A DNA stretch of 12,588 bases from Aquitalea sp. (GTDB taxonomy: Bacteria > Pseudomonadota > Gammaproteobacteria > Burkholderiales > Chromobacteriaceae), in assembly GCA_019232735.1 (NCBI GenBank), contig JAFANL010000155.1, positions 1 through 12,588 of the forward strand, in the 5' to 3' direction. The stretch's first letter is position 1; every line of letters begins with the position of its first letter. Positions 7,163 through 12,588 of the stretch are shown in pieces. The notes below the pieces were generated by a model. The model saw only the letters and a program-made list of their open reading frames with translations, was not told where the DNA came from and did no database searches. The position numbers and the translations under genes are program-made.

Positions 7163-8548
7163 ATGCACATTCATATCCTGGGCATTTGCGGCACCTTCAT
7201 GGGCGGCATTGCTGCCATCGCCAAGCAGGCCGGCCATACCGTCACCGGTTGCGATGCCAACGTCTATCCGCCAATGAGCACCCAGCTGGAAAACATGGGC
7301 ATCACCCTGATCCAGGGGTTTGGTGCCGAGCAGCTGGAACTGGGCGCGGATGTGTACGTGATCGGCAATGTGGTGACGCGTGGCAAGCCCTTGATGGAAG
7401 AAATCCTCAACCGTGGCTTGCCGTATATTTCCGGCCCGCAATGGCTGACGGAAAATGTATTGCAGGATAAATGGGTACTGGCCGTGGCCGGCACCCACGG
7501 CAAGACCACCACCAGCTCCATGCTGGCGTGGATTCTGGAAGATGCCGGTCTGGCGCCGGGTTTCCTGATTGGCGGCATTCCGCAGAACTTTGGTGTCTCA
7601 GCACGCCTGCCTGGCACGCCGGCGCAAGACCCGGCCAGTACCAGCCCCTTCTTCGTGATTGAGGCGGACGAGTACGACACCGCCTTCTTCGACAAGCGTT
7701 CCAAGTTTGTCCATTACCATCCGCGTACTGCCATTCTGAACAATCTGGAATATGATCACGCGGATATTTTTGCGGATCTGGCCGCCATCGAAACCCAGTT
7801 CCACCATCTGGTGCGCACCATTCCCGGACAGGGTCTGATCGTCAGCAATGGCCGCGAGGCCAGCCTGTCCCGCGTGCTGGAACGGGGCTGCTGGACGCCG
7901 GTGGAAGCGTTTGGCGTGGCCGGCGGCTGGCAGGCCGGCGAGCCGGATACGAATGGCCATTTCGATGTGCTGCTGGATGGCCAGTTGCAGGGCCGGGTGC
8001 AGTGGGGGTTGATGGGCGAGCACAACCGTCTGAACGCAGTGGCCGCCATTGCCGCTGCCCGCCATGCAGGCGTGGCGGTGCGGGATGCCATTGTCGCGCT
8101 GGGCCGTTTTGACAACGTCAAGCGGCGCATGGAAGTGCGTGGCAAGGTAGCCGGCATCACCGTGTATGACGATTTTGCCCACCATCCCACTGCCATTGCC
8201 ACCACGCTGGAAGGCTTGCGCCGCCACGTGGGTGCTGCCCGCATCCTGGCGGTGCTGGAGCCGCGCTCCAACACCATGAAGCTGGGGACGATGAAGGATG
8301 CGCTACCCGCTTCGCTGGCGCTGGCCGACCACGTGTTCTGCTCGGCTGCCGGGCTGAACTGGAGTCCGGCCGAGGCCCTGCAGGTGATGGGTAACAAGGC
8401 GGAAACCTTCGATGTGCTGGAGACGTTGCTGGCCGCCATCCTGGCCGAGGCCAGGGAAGGGGATCACATCCTGGTGATGAGCAACGGCGGTTTTGGCGGC
8501 ATTCATCAGAAACTGCTGGATGGCTTGGCGGCGCTTCAGTCCGCTTGA
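7163..8548 (+). CDS. mpl: UDP-MurNAc:L-Ala-gamma-D-Glu-meso-DAP ligase (murein recycling)
   Basis: Mpl joins the recycled tripeptide L-Ala-D-Glu-meso-DAP directly to UDP-N-acetylmuramate, by-passing MurC, MurD and MurE. With the ATG at 7163 the protein has 461 residues, close to the E. coli length. The N-terminal HIHILGICGTFMGG (2-15) binds the UDP substrate, GTHGKTT at 110-116 is the ATP loop, and EHNRLNA at 286-292 is the Mur-ligase central signature. DNVKRRMEVRG and DDFAHHPT (336-343) mark the C-terminal domain. An upstream in-frame start (7115) would precede the family's normal N-terminus and overlap the promoter, so it was rejected. No Shine-Dalgarno sequence is visible before ATG 7163. 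The exporter gene follows 24 nt downstream and is probably cotranscribed. Confidence 0.95.
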   Translation: MHIHILGICGTFMGGIAAIAKQAGHTVTGCDANVYPPMSTQLENMGITLIQGFGAEQLELGADVYVIGNVVTRGKPLMEEILNRGLPYISGPQWLTENVLQDKWVLAVAGTHGKTTTSSMLAWILEDAGLAPGFLIGGIPQNFGVSARLPGTPAQDPASTSPFFVIEADEYDTAFFDKRSKFVHYHPRTAILNNLEYDHADIFADLAAIETQFHHLVRTIPGQGLIVSNGREASLSRVLERGCWTPVEAFGVAGGWQAGEPDTNGHFDVLLDGQLQGRVQWGLMGEHNRLNAVAAIAAARHAGVAVRDAIVALGRFDNVKRRMEVRGKVAGITVYDDFAHHPTAIATTLEGLRRHVGAARILAVLEPRSNTMKLGTMKDALPASLALADHVFCSAAGLNWSPAEALQVMGNKAETFDVLETLLAAILAEAREGDHILVMSNGGFGGIHQKLLDGLAALQSA

Positions 8549-8559
8549 GTCTGTTGACC

Positions 8560-8564
8560 GAGGA
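8560..8564 (+). promoter_or_regulatory. RBS favouring the exporter start at 8573
   Basis: GAGGA lies 8 nt before ATG 8573 but only 2 nt before ATG 8567. Normal spacing therefore favours the second of two closely spaced in-frame ATG codons. Confidence 0.5.
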
Positions 8565-8572
8565 AAATGACC

Positions 8573-9205
8573 ATGCCGCAATCCAGTCACTGGTTGACCT
8601 TTGCCCTGCTGGCGCTGGGCATGGTGCTGACGCCTGGCCCTAATATGGCTTATCTCTTGTCGCGCTCCATCTGTCAGGGGCGACGGGCCGGCATGATTTC
8701 CCTGCTGGGTGTCGGCACGGGCTTTCTCTGTTACATGCTGTGCGCGGCGCTGGGCATCACCGCGCTGCTGCTGACCGTGCCGCTGGCCTATGATGCCTTG
8801 CGGCTGGCCGGGGCCGGCTATCTGCTGTATCTGGCCTGGCAGGCGCTGAAGCCGGGTGGCAGATCGCCTTTTGAAGTACGGCAGCTGGAGGCGGACAGCC
8901 CGCGCAAGCTGTTTGCCATGGGCTTGCTGACCAATCTGCTCAATCCCAAGGTGGCGGTCATGTATCTGTCCCTGCTGCCACAGTTCATCAGCCCGCAGCA
9001 GGGCAGCGTGCTGGGCCAGTCGCTATGGCTGGGCCTGACCCAGATTGCCATCAGCTTGCTGGTGAACGGGATGCTGGTGCTGCTGGCAGGCCGTGCGGCA
9101 GCTTTTCTGGCTGGCCGCCCGCTGTTTCTGCGCCTGCAACGCTGGCTGATGGGTGGGGTACTGGCCTTGATGGCCGTGCATCTGGCGCGTCAGGGACGCG
9201 GCTGA
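8573..9205 (+). CDS. LysE/RhtB family amino-acid exporter
   Basis: This inner-membrane exporter is predicted to carry amino acids or derivatives out of the cell using the proton gradient; the substrate cannot be read from sequence. The 210 residues (212 if the ATG at 8567 is used) show the family N-terminal motif TPGPNMAYLLSRS at 20-32, the glycine-rich GLTNLLNPKVA region in the middle (117-128), and five to six hydrophobic segments (about 8-28, 40-62, 66-92, 115-138, 148-178, 188-205). A charged loop at about 93-112 separates the two halves. It follows mpl by 24 nt. Its stop codon is only 6 nt from the stop of the convergent PAS/GGDEF gene. Confidence 0.9.
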   Translation: MPQSSHWLTFALLALGMVLTPGPNMAYLLSRSICQGRRAGMISLLGVGTGFLCYMLCAALGITALLLTVPLAYDALRLAGAGYLLYLAWQALKPGGRSPFEVRQLEADSPRKLFAMGLLTNLLNPKVAVMYLSLLPQFISPQQGSVLGQSLWLGLTQIAISLLVNGMLVLLAGRAAAFLAGRPLFLRLQRWLMGGVLALMAVHLARQGRG

Positions 9206-9211
9206 GTTGTT

Positions 9212-10147
9212 TCAGGCTTGTCGGTGTATCTGGTTGGCACCGGCGATGCGCGCCAGGCTCAGCGCGCCATGCAGACGGTCCAGCATGGCATTGGGCGAGT
9301 TTTCCTCCAGCCGTAGGGCGCTGATGCCGATGCAGGCCTGCGCCTTGTGTTCCTGCCCCTGATGAAGATAAGTGAGCTGGCCCAGTGACAGCAGCAGGCG
9401 CCGGCCCAGTTCCTGTGCGCCTTCCAGATTGGTATTGGGTAGCAAGACCAGAAAGGTGTCGTCCTCTTGGCGTGCCACCTGATCGCTGTCGCGGGTGCTT
9501 TGCACGCACAAGCTGCCGGCCAGCCGCAGCAGATGGCGGCGGGCCGAGCCGTTGTCCTGTTGCGGGATCAATTGCGGGATATTGATCAGCTGTACCGCCA
9601 TGCCGGCCAGATCGCCACCATAGCGGCGGATGCGTCCGGTTTCGGCATGGGCATCGCTGAGCAGTTGCGGCATGCTGACCACGCCGGTGAGGTCATCATC
9701 GGCGGGCTTGAGTTTCTGTTCCTGCTTCATGCTTTTTACCAGATTGAGCGAGCGTTCCACCAATTGATGCTCATAAGTGAGCAACTGGCTCATCAGCTGG
9801 CTTTCCGTGCGGTCACTGAAGCTGATCACCAGTGCGGTACTGCCTTCCATCATGACTTCCCGCAGAGATAATTGCACTTCGAAATGGCGGCCGGTTGCCG
9901 TGGTCAGCTCCAGACGCCGGTTATAGACCATGCTGTTGGCATCGAGCAAGGATTGTAATTGCCGGGCATCTTCCGGATTGCGCAGAAACTGCCGGAAGGG
10001 GCGGCCGATCAGCTCGTCATGCGGCGTGGCCAGCAGAATGGCGGCCAGCTGATTGGCGCTGATGATGCGCCCGCTGGCGGGCTGGGCCAGCAGCAGGGCA
10101 CCTTGTACGGTATCGATCAGGGACTGGAAGGCAGGGAAGCTGGGCAT
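9212..10147 (-). CDS. PAS protein with degenerate GGDEF domain and intact I-site motif
   Basis: This cytoplasmic signalling protein has 311 residues and no membrane segments. Residues about 5-115 form a PAS-like domain (GALLLAQPASGRIISAN, then IGRPFRQFL, then VISFSDRTE). About 116-148 is a helical linker likely to form a coiled coil. A GGDEF-type fold runs from DDLTG (151-155) to the end. The signature is EDDTF at 228-232 instead of GGDEF, and the usual substrate-binding Asn region is not recognisable, so diguanylate cyclase activity is unlikely. The product-binding I-site RxxD is kept as RDSD (219-222), exactly five residues before the signature. The likely role is therefore as a c-di-GMP receptor, which is inference. 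The PilZ-like gene lies 99 bp upstream on the same strand. Confidence 0.85.
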   Translation of the reverse strand: MPSFPAFQSLIDTVQGALLLAQPASGRIISANQLAAILLATPHDELIGRPFRQFLRNPEDARQLQSLLDANSMVYNRRLELTTATGRHFEVQLSLREVMMEGSTALVISFSDRTESQLMSQLLTYEHQLVERSLNLVKSMKQEQKLKPADDDLTGVVSMPQLLSDAHAETGRIRRYGGDLAGMAVQLINIPQLIPQQDNGSARRHLLRLAGSLCVQSTRDSDQVARQEDDTFLVLLPNTNLEGAQELGRRLLLSLGQLTYLHQGQEHKAQACIGISALRLEENSPNAMLDRLHGALSLARIAGANQIHRQA

Positions 10148-10177
10148 GGTGTCTGACCTGGCCTGGCCGGCAGTTGA

Positions 10178-10195
10178 TTGCAGTATATTTGCAGT
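10178..10195 (-). repeat. TTGCAGT direct repeat, 11-bp period, upstream of the PAS/GGDEF gene
   Basis: TTGCAGT occurs at 10178-10184 and again at 10189-10195 on the plus strand (ACTGCAA on the coding strand). The period is 11 bp, about one helical turn, and the pair sits 31-48 bp upstream of the start codon at 10147. It could be an operator half-site pair. The second copy flanks a TATACT sequence on the coding strand that could be a -10 box, though no -35 is evident at normal distance. Confidence 0.3.
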
Positions 10196-10246
10196 CTATG
10201 TCAGCCGGCAGCAGATTTCACCTTTGCCCCTGCGGGGCGTACGGGC

Positions 10247-10759
10247 TCAGCGCTCCAGAATGGCGCGGCGATGGCGGCGGAACACCCAGCGCTCCCATAG
10301 CGGGCCGGTCTGTTCGTCCGGCGGCAAGTTCAGCCGGGCGGTAATGGCATAGGCCTCGTCCGGGGTGGGATATTGCTGTTCGATCTGTGCTGCCAGAAAC
10401 AGCATCAGTGCCGAATCCGGATTGGGCGACAGGGAGATCTGCACGATATCGCCCACGCGCCAGGGGTGGTCGGACAACCAGGCAATGCTGTCCAGCCCGA
10501 GGCGGCAGGCTGTCAGCGGCGGGCGTTCCGGATTATGGCCAAGCAGGGCGATTTCCAGCGCCAGATCCAGCTTGGCTTCCAGTCTTACCAGCATCGGGTC
10601 CGGTTCTTCCGGCGTTTCGCTGGGCGCGGCCATCACCCGCAAGGCCAGCCGCGTTTCCCTTTGCCGCGATGGCGAACACTGCTCCTGGCTGAGCAAGTGT
10701 ACGCCAAGCGGCAACATGGCGTCGAAACTGGCACTGTCCAGTTGCGGTAGCGGGTTCAT
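10247..10759 (-). CDS. Atypical PilZ (tPilZ-like) domain protein, probable c-di-GMP effector
   Basis: This 170-residue soluble protein resembles the non-canonical tPilZ group of c-di-GMP-related proteins. Supporting features are the helix RLEAKLDLALEIALL (59-73), a beta-rich region with LTACRLGLDSIAWLSD and VGDIVQISLSPNP (82-114) where PilZ strands lie, and a closing FRRHRRAIL segment (160-168) like the C-terminal HR-rich helix of the group. The canonical RxxxR and D/NxSxxG ligand motifs are not obvious, as expected for atypical members; whether it binds the nucleotide is open. The start at 10759 has GAGGAGAG five bases upstream. It begins 24 nt after the serB stop and is followed by the PAS/GGDEF gene, so the three are probably one operon with a possible extra promoter before the last gene. 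Confidence 0.7.
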   Translation of the reverse strand: MNPLPQLDSASFDAMLPLGVHLLSQEQCSPSRQRETRLALRVMAAPSETPEEPDPMLVRLEAKLDLALEIALLGHNPERPPLTACRLGLDSIAWLSDHPWRVGDIVQISLSPNPDSALMLFLAAQIEQQYPTPDEAYAITARLNLPPDEQTGPLWERWVFRRHRRAILER

Positions 10760-10783
10760 GGCGCTCTCCTCGACGATGGTGTT

Positions 10784-11626
10784 TCAGGCAAACAGCCTGG
10801 CGACACCATCCAGTCCCATTACATTGATGGCCACATCGGCCTTGGCCTGCACCACCGGCTTGGCGCGGTAGGCCACGCCGACACCGGCTTCGCCCAGCAT
10901 CATCAGGTCGTTGGCACCATCGCCCATGGCGATCACCTGTTCCGGGCGCAGGCCCAGTTCTGTGCGTTTCTCGATCAGCAGCCGCTGTTTGGCGGCCGCA
11001 TCGACAATCTCGCCCACCACGCGGCCGGTCAGCTTGCCATTCACCACTTCCAGCTGGTTGGCATAGGCATAATCCAGGCCCAGCTGCTGTTTCAGGCGTT
11101 CGGTAAAGAAGGTGAAACCACCGGAGACCAGCATGAAGCGGATCGCGTGTTCCTTGCAGGCTGCCAGCAGGGTTTCGGCACCGGGGCTCAGTTGCAGGCG
11201 TTCACTATAAACCTTTTCCAGTGCCGTTTCCGGCAGGCCGGCCAGCAGGGCCACGCGTTCGCGCAGCGAGGCGGAAAAGTCCAGCTCACCGCGCATCGAA
11301 CGTTCGGTGATGGCGGCCACCTGTGCCTTGATGCCCTGCATGTCGGCGATCTCGTCGATGCACTCGATGGTGATCAGGGTGGAATCCATATCGGACACCA
11401 GCAGGCCGAAATCGGCCAGTTTCAGCTGGCTGTCGACAAAGGCGAAGTCGTAACCCAGTGCCTGGCAGCAGGCGCTGATGGCGTCGTGGCTGGCCGGGTC
11501 GACCTGTTCCAGTCTGGCAGATTCAGGGGTGCTCAGGCTGAAGCTGCTGGCACCGGCCAGGGCGGCCAGTTCGCGCAGCTCCTGGCTGTCTAGACGGGGG
11601 GACTGGATGACGAGGGTAAGGGACAT
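10784..11626 (-). CDS. serB: Phosphoserine phosphatase
   Basis: SerB is the HAD phosphatase that removes phosphate from phosphoserine in the last step of serine synthesis. The 280 residues include an N-terminal ACT-like region (about 1-70), motif I DMDST at 79-83 (D79, D81), motif II SGGFT at 168-172, a conserved lysine at about 213, and motif IV GDGAND at 235-240. A longer in-frame start exists at 11659 (adding 11 residues). It overlaps a candidate -10 box, and the start at 11626 gives the family-like beginning SLTLVIQSP, so the shorter form is preferred. Neither start has a good Shine-Dalgarno sequence. It is the first gene of a probable operon with the tPilZ-like and PAS/GGDEF genes, an arrangement with no obvious metabolic logic. 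Confidence 0.95.
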   Translation of the reverse strand: MSLTLVIQSPRLDSQELRELAALAGASSFSLSTPESARLEQVDPASHDAISACCQALGYDFAFVDSQLKLADFGLLVSDMDSTLITIECIDEIADMQGIKAQVAAITERSMRGELDFSASLRERVALLAGLPETALEKVYSERLQLSPGAETLLAACKEHAIRFMLVSGGFTFFTERLKQQLGLDYAYANQLEVVNGKLTGRVVGEIVDAAAKQRLLIEKRTELGLRPEQVIAMGDGANDLMMLGEAGVGVAYRAKPVVQAKADVAINVMGLDGVARLFA

Positions 11627-11657
11627 GGCAGGCAGAGGAGTGAATTGGCAATACGCC

Positions 11658-11663
11658 ATTATG
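11658..11663 (-). promoter_or_regulatory. Candidate -10 box for the serB operon
   Basis: CATAAT on the minus strand matches the -10 consensus at five of six bases and would start transcription about 25 nt before ATG 11626. No good -35 element is seen 16-18 bp upstream, so the call is weak. Confidence 0.3.
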
Positions 11664-11680
11664 CCACTGGCTGGCAGGCC

Positions 11681-11705
11681 GCCGGAATGGGGATGTTCAT
11701 CCGGC
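11681..11705 (-). terminator. Hairpin downstream of the DoxX gene
   Basis: GCCGGAATG (11681-11689) pairs with CATCCGGC (11698-11705) as an 8-bp stem with one bulged A and an 8-nt loop, 26 nt after the DoxX stop codon on the minus strand. No T-run follows, so it is at best a weak or Rho-assisted 3' structure separating the DoxX transcript from serB. Confidence 0.3.
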
Positions 11706-11730
11706 AGCCGCAGGAGCGGTTACGCCGGTT

Positions 11731-12189
11731 TCAGTATGGCGTCCTGCCCTTGTGGTGCCAGCGCTGCCAGAGCCGGTCCAGCGACAGCCCGCCAGGGCCG
11801 AAGGCAAACAGCACCAGCAGCAACATGCCCCAGTAGTAGTGGTACTGGCGGGTGATGTCGGTCAGGCCGGGATAGCTGATGACCGCCATCAGATTGACCA
11901 CGAACAGCCCGGCTGCGGCAAAGCGGCCAAACAGTCCGGCCACCAGCAAGCTGGAGAATACGGTCTCGCCAAAGGTGCCCATCACCGCCGCCATGGCTGG
12001 AGGCAACAGTGGCACATGGTATTCCTCGGTAAACAGCAGCAAGGTGGTGTCCCAGTCATCCAGCTTGGTGAGGCCGGAGCGGAAAAACACATTGGCCAGC
12101 CACAGCCTGAGCAAGAGCAGGACCAGCGGGCGAGCGGTGCTGCTGGTCTGTTCGAACAGGATGGGCAGCTTGTGCAGCAGTGCTTTCAT
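11731..12189 (-). CDS. DoxX family membrane protein
   Basis: This is a small inner-membrane protein of 152 residues with four hydrophobic segments (about 21-37, 62-85, 90-106 and 117-133), the layout of the DoxX family. The loop FRSGLTKLDDW (36-46) and the glycine-rich VAGLFGRFAAAGL (83-95) are typical. The biochemical role of DoxX proteins is poorly defined; they often accompany redox or metal-related genes. The preceding gene on the same strand looks like DUF2063 (HvfC/BufC). DoxX proteins are common last members of DUF692-DUF2063 gene clusters, so it probably belongs to that locus and not with serB. GGGAGAG upstream of ATG 12189 supports the start. A strong hairpin lies 20 nt before the start codon. 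Confidence 0.88.
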   Translation of the reverse strand: MKALLHKLPILFEQTSSTARPLVLLLLRLWLANVFFRSGLTKLDDWDTTLLLFTEEYHVPLLPPAMAAVMGTFGETVFSSLLVAGLFGRFAAAGLFVVNLMAVISYPGLTDITRQYHYYWGMLLLVLFAFGPGGLSLDRLWQRWHHKGRTPY

Positions 12190-12209
12190 GATGTCTCTCC
12201 CATTATCAA

Positions 12210-12224
12210 GGGCAAGCCTTGCCC
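12210..12224 (-). promoter_or_regulatory. Hairpin in the DUF2063-DoxX gap
   Basis: GGGCAAG and CTTGCCC form a perfect 7-bp inverted repeat around a single central base (in practice 6 bp with a 3-nt loop), extendable by a G-T and an A-T pair. It starts 36 nt after the upstream stop codon and ends 20 nt before the DoxX ATG. The following TTGATAAT is not a clean T-run, so this may tune expression between the two genes without ending transcription. Confidence 0.4.
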
Positions 12225-12260
12225 CTCCACGGCGTGCGCGGATGGCGGGGCGAACTGGTT

Positions 12261-12588
12261 TTACAACTGGTAGTGGCTAAGCAGGCCGTCGCTGAACAGC
12301 AGTGCCAGCCCGGCTTGCAGGTCGAAGCTGGTTTCGGCCTGCAAGGCCTGGTCGGCGGCGTCGCCCAGGGCTTGTTCTTGCTGTATGGCCAGTAGCAAGG
12401 CAGCCATGCCGGCTGTCTGCGTGCGGACCATCACCCTGCCGCCATGGCGGCTGACCAGGGCGGTTTCGCCACCGGCCTGCAAATCCACCTGCAGGCTGTG
12501 GCCGGGCTGATGGCCCTGCCAGATGGCGACAATCGGCCAGGGCGAGCGGATCAGCCGGCAGCTATCGGCCAGGTAAAAGCGCAGCTGG
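12261..12588 (-). CDS. C-terminal part of a DUF2063 (HvfC/BufC-like) protein, cut by the window end
   Basis: The frame is open from the right edge to the stop codon at 12261, giving the last 108 residues of a longer protein; the start lies outside the window. The visible part has SCRLIRSPWPIVAIWQGHQ near its beginning and ends with TSFDLQAGLALLFSDGLL. Both resemble the C-terminal domain of DUF2063 proteins (gonococcal NGO1945, HvfC/BufC), which usually total about 250 residues with an N-terminal putative DNA-binding domain. In known bufferin-type loci this protein partners the DUF692 (MNIO) enzyme that modifies cysteine-rich precursor peptides. The DoxX gene 71 nt downstream fits that arrangement. 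An internal GTG at 12488 is not the real start. Identification rests on remembered family features and one neighbour. Confidence 0.7.
   Translation of the reverse strand, partial: QLRFYLADSCRLIRSPWPIVAIWQGHQPGHSLQVDLQAGGETALVSRHGGRVMVRTQTAGMAALLLAIQQEQALGDAADQALQAETSFDLQAGLALLFSDGLLSHYQL

Noticed and set aside
10226..10238. GCCCC/GGGGC hairpin after the PilZ-like gene as a terminator
   Set aside because: The stem is only 5 bp and is followed by purines with no T-run, so there is no good evidence that it separates the two signalling genes.
12202..12207. GATAAT on the minus strand as a private DoxX promoter
   Set aside because: No -35 element lies 16-18 bp upstream, and transcription would begin on top of the ribosome binding site.
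1..12588. Search by eye for tRNA/rRNA genes, insertion sequences, CRISPR arrays and Neisseria-type uptake sequences (GCCGTCTGAA)
   Set aside because: None noticed. The window is almost fully occupied by intact chromosomal genes, with no repeat-spacer pattern or transposase-like product.

Overview
The window is 12.6 kb of GC-rich, gene-dense bacterial chromosome with no mobile element, RNA gene or CRISPR array that I could see. Gene content and protein flavour point to a Gram-negative betaproteobacterium, most likely order Neisseriales (Chromobacteriaceae, e.g. the Chromobacterium/Aquitalea/Vogesella group). The signs are bacterial two-subunit glycyl-tRNA synthetase, a heptose phosphatase for LPS, Mpl for murein recycling, and the glyS-gmhB-plsC order. 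The genus is inference only.

Layout. Positions 1-4663 (+): glyS, gmhB, plsC, a YgjP-type metallopeptidase and gloA run in one direction. Hairpins separate glyS from gmhB, plsC overlaps the peptidase gene, and an intrinsic terminator follows gloA. Positions 4789-6192 (+): an NhaD-like sodium/proton antiporter. Positions 6319-7008 (-): ypfH, a serine hydrolase, divergent from mpl. The 154-bp divergent gap holds a perfect TATAAT box in front of mpl. Positions 7163-9205 (+): mpl and a LysE/RhtB exporter. Positions 9212-11626 (-): read in transcription order, serB, then an atypical PilZ-like protein, then a PAS protein with a degenerate GGDEF domain. Positions 11731-12588 (-): a DoxX-family membrane protein, preceded by the 3' end of a gene resembling DUF2063 (HvfC/BufC).

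How they fit together. The left half is housekeeping: translation (glyS), LPS core heptose (gmhB), phospholipid synthesis (plsC), methylglyoxal detoxification (gloA) and ion homeostasis. The middle holds murein recycling (mpl) and an amino-acid-type exporter. The right part has two accessory modules. One is a likely cyclic-di-GMP sensing pair: a tPilZ-like protein plus a GGDEF domain that has lost its catalytic signature but keeps the RxxD inhibitory-site motif. The other is the visible edge of what looks like a DUF692 (MNIO)/DUF2063/DoxX locus, the class that makes copper-binding bufferin-type modified peptides. Its core would lie beyond the right end of the window.

No gene-free stretch exceeds 300 bases. 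The largest gaps are about 154 bp (7009-7162), 126 bp (6193-6318), 125 bp (4664-4788), 107 bp (2072-2178), 104 bp (11627-11730) and 99 bp (10148-10246).
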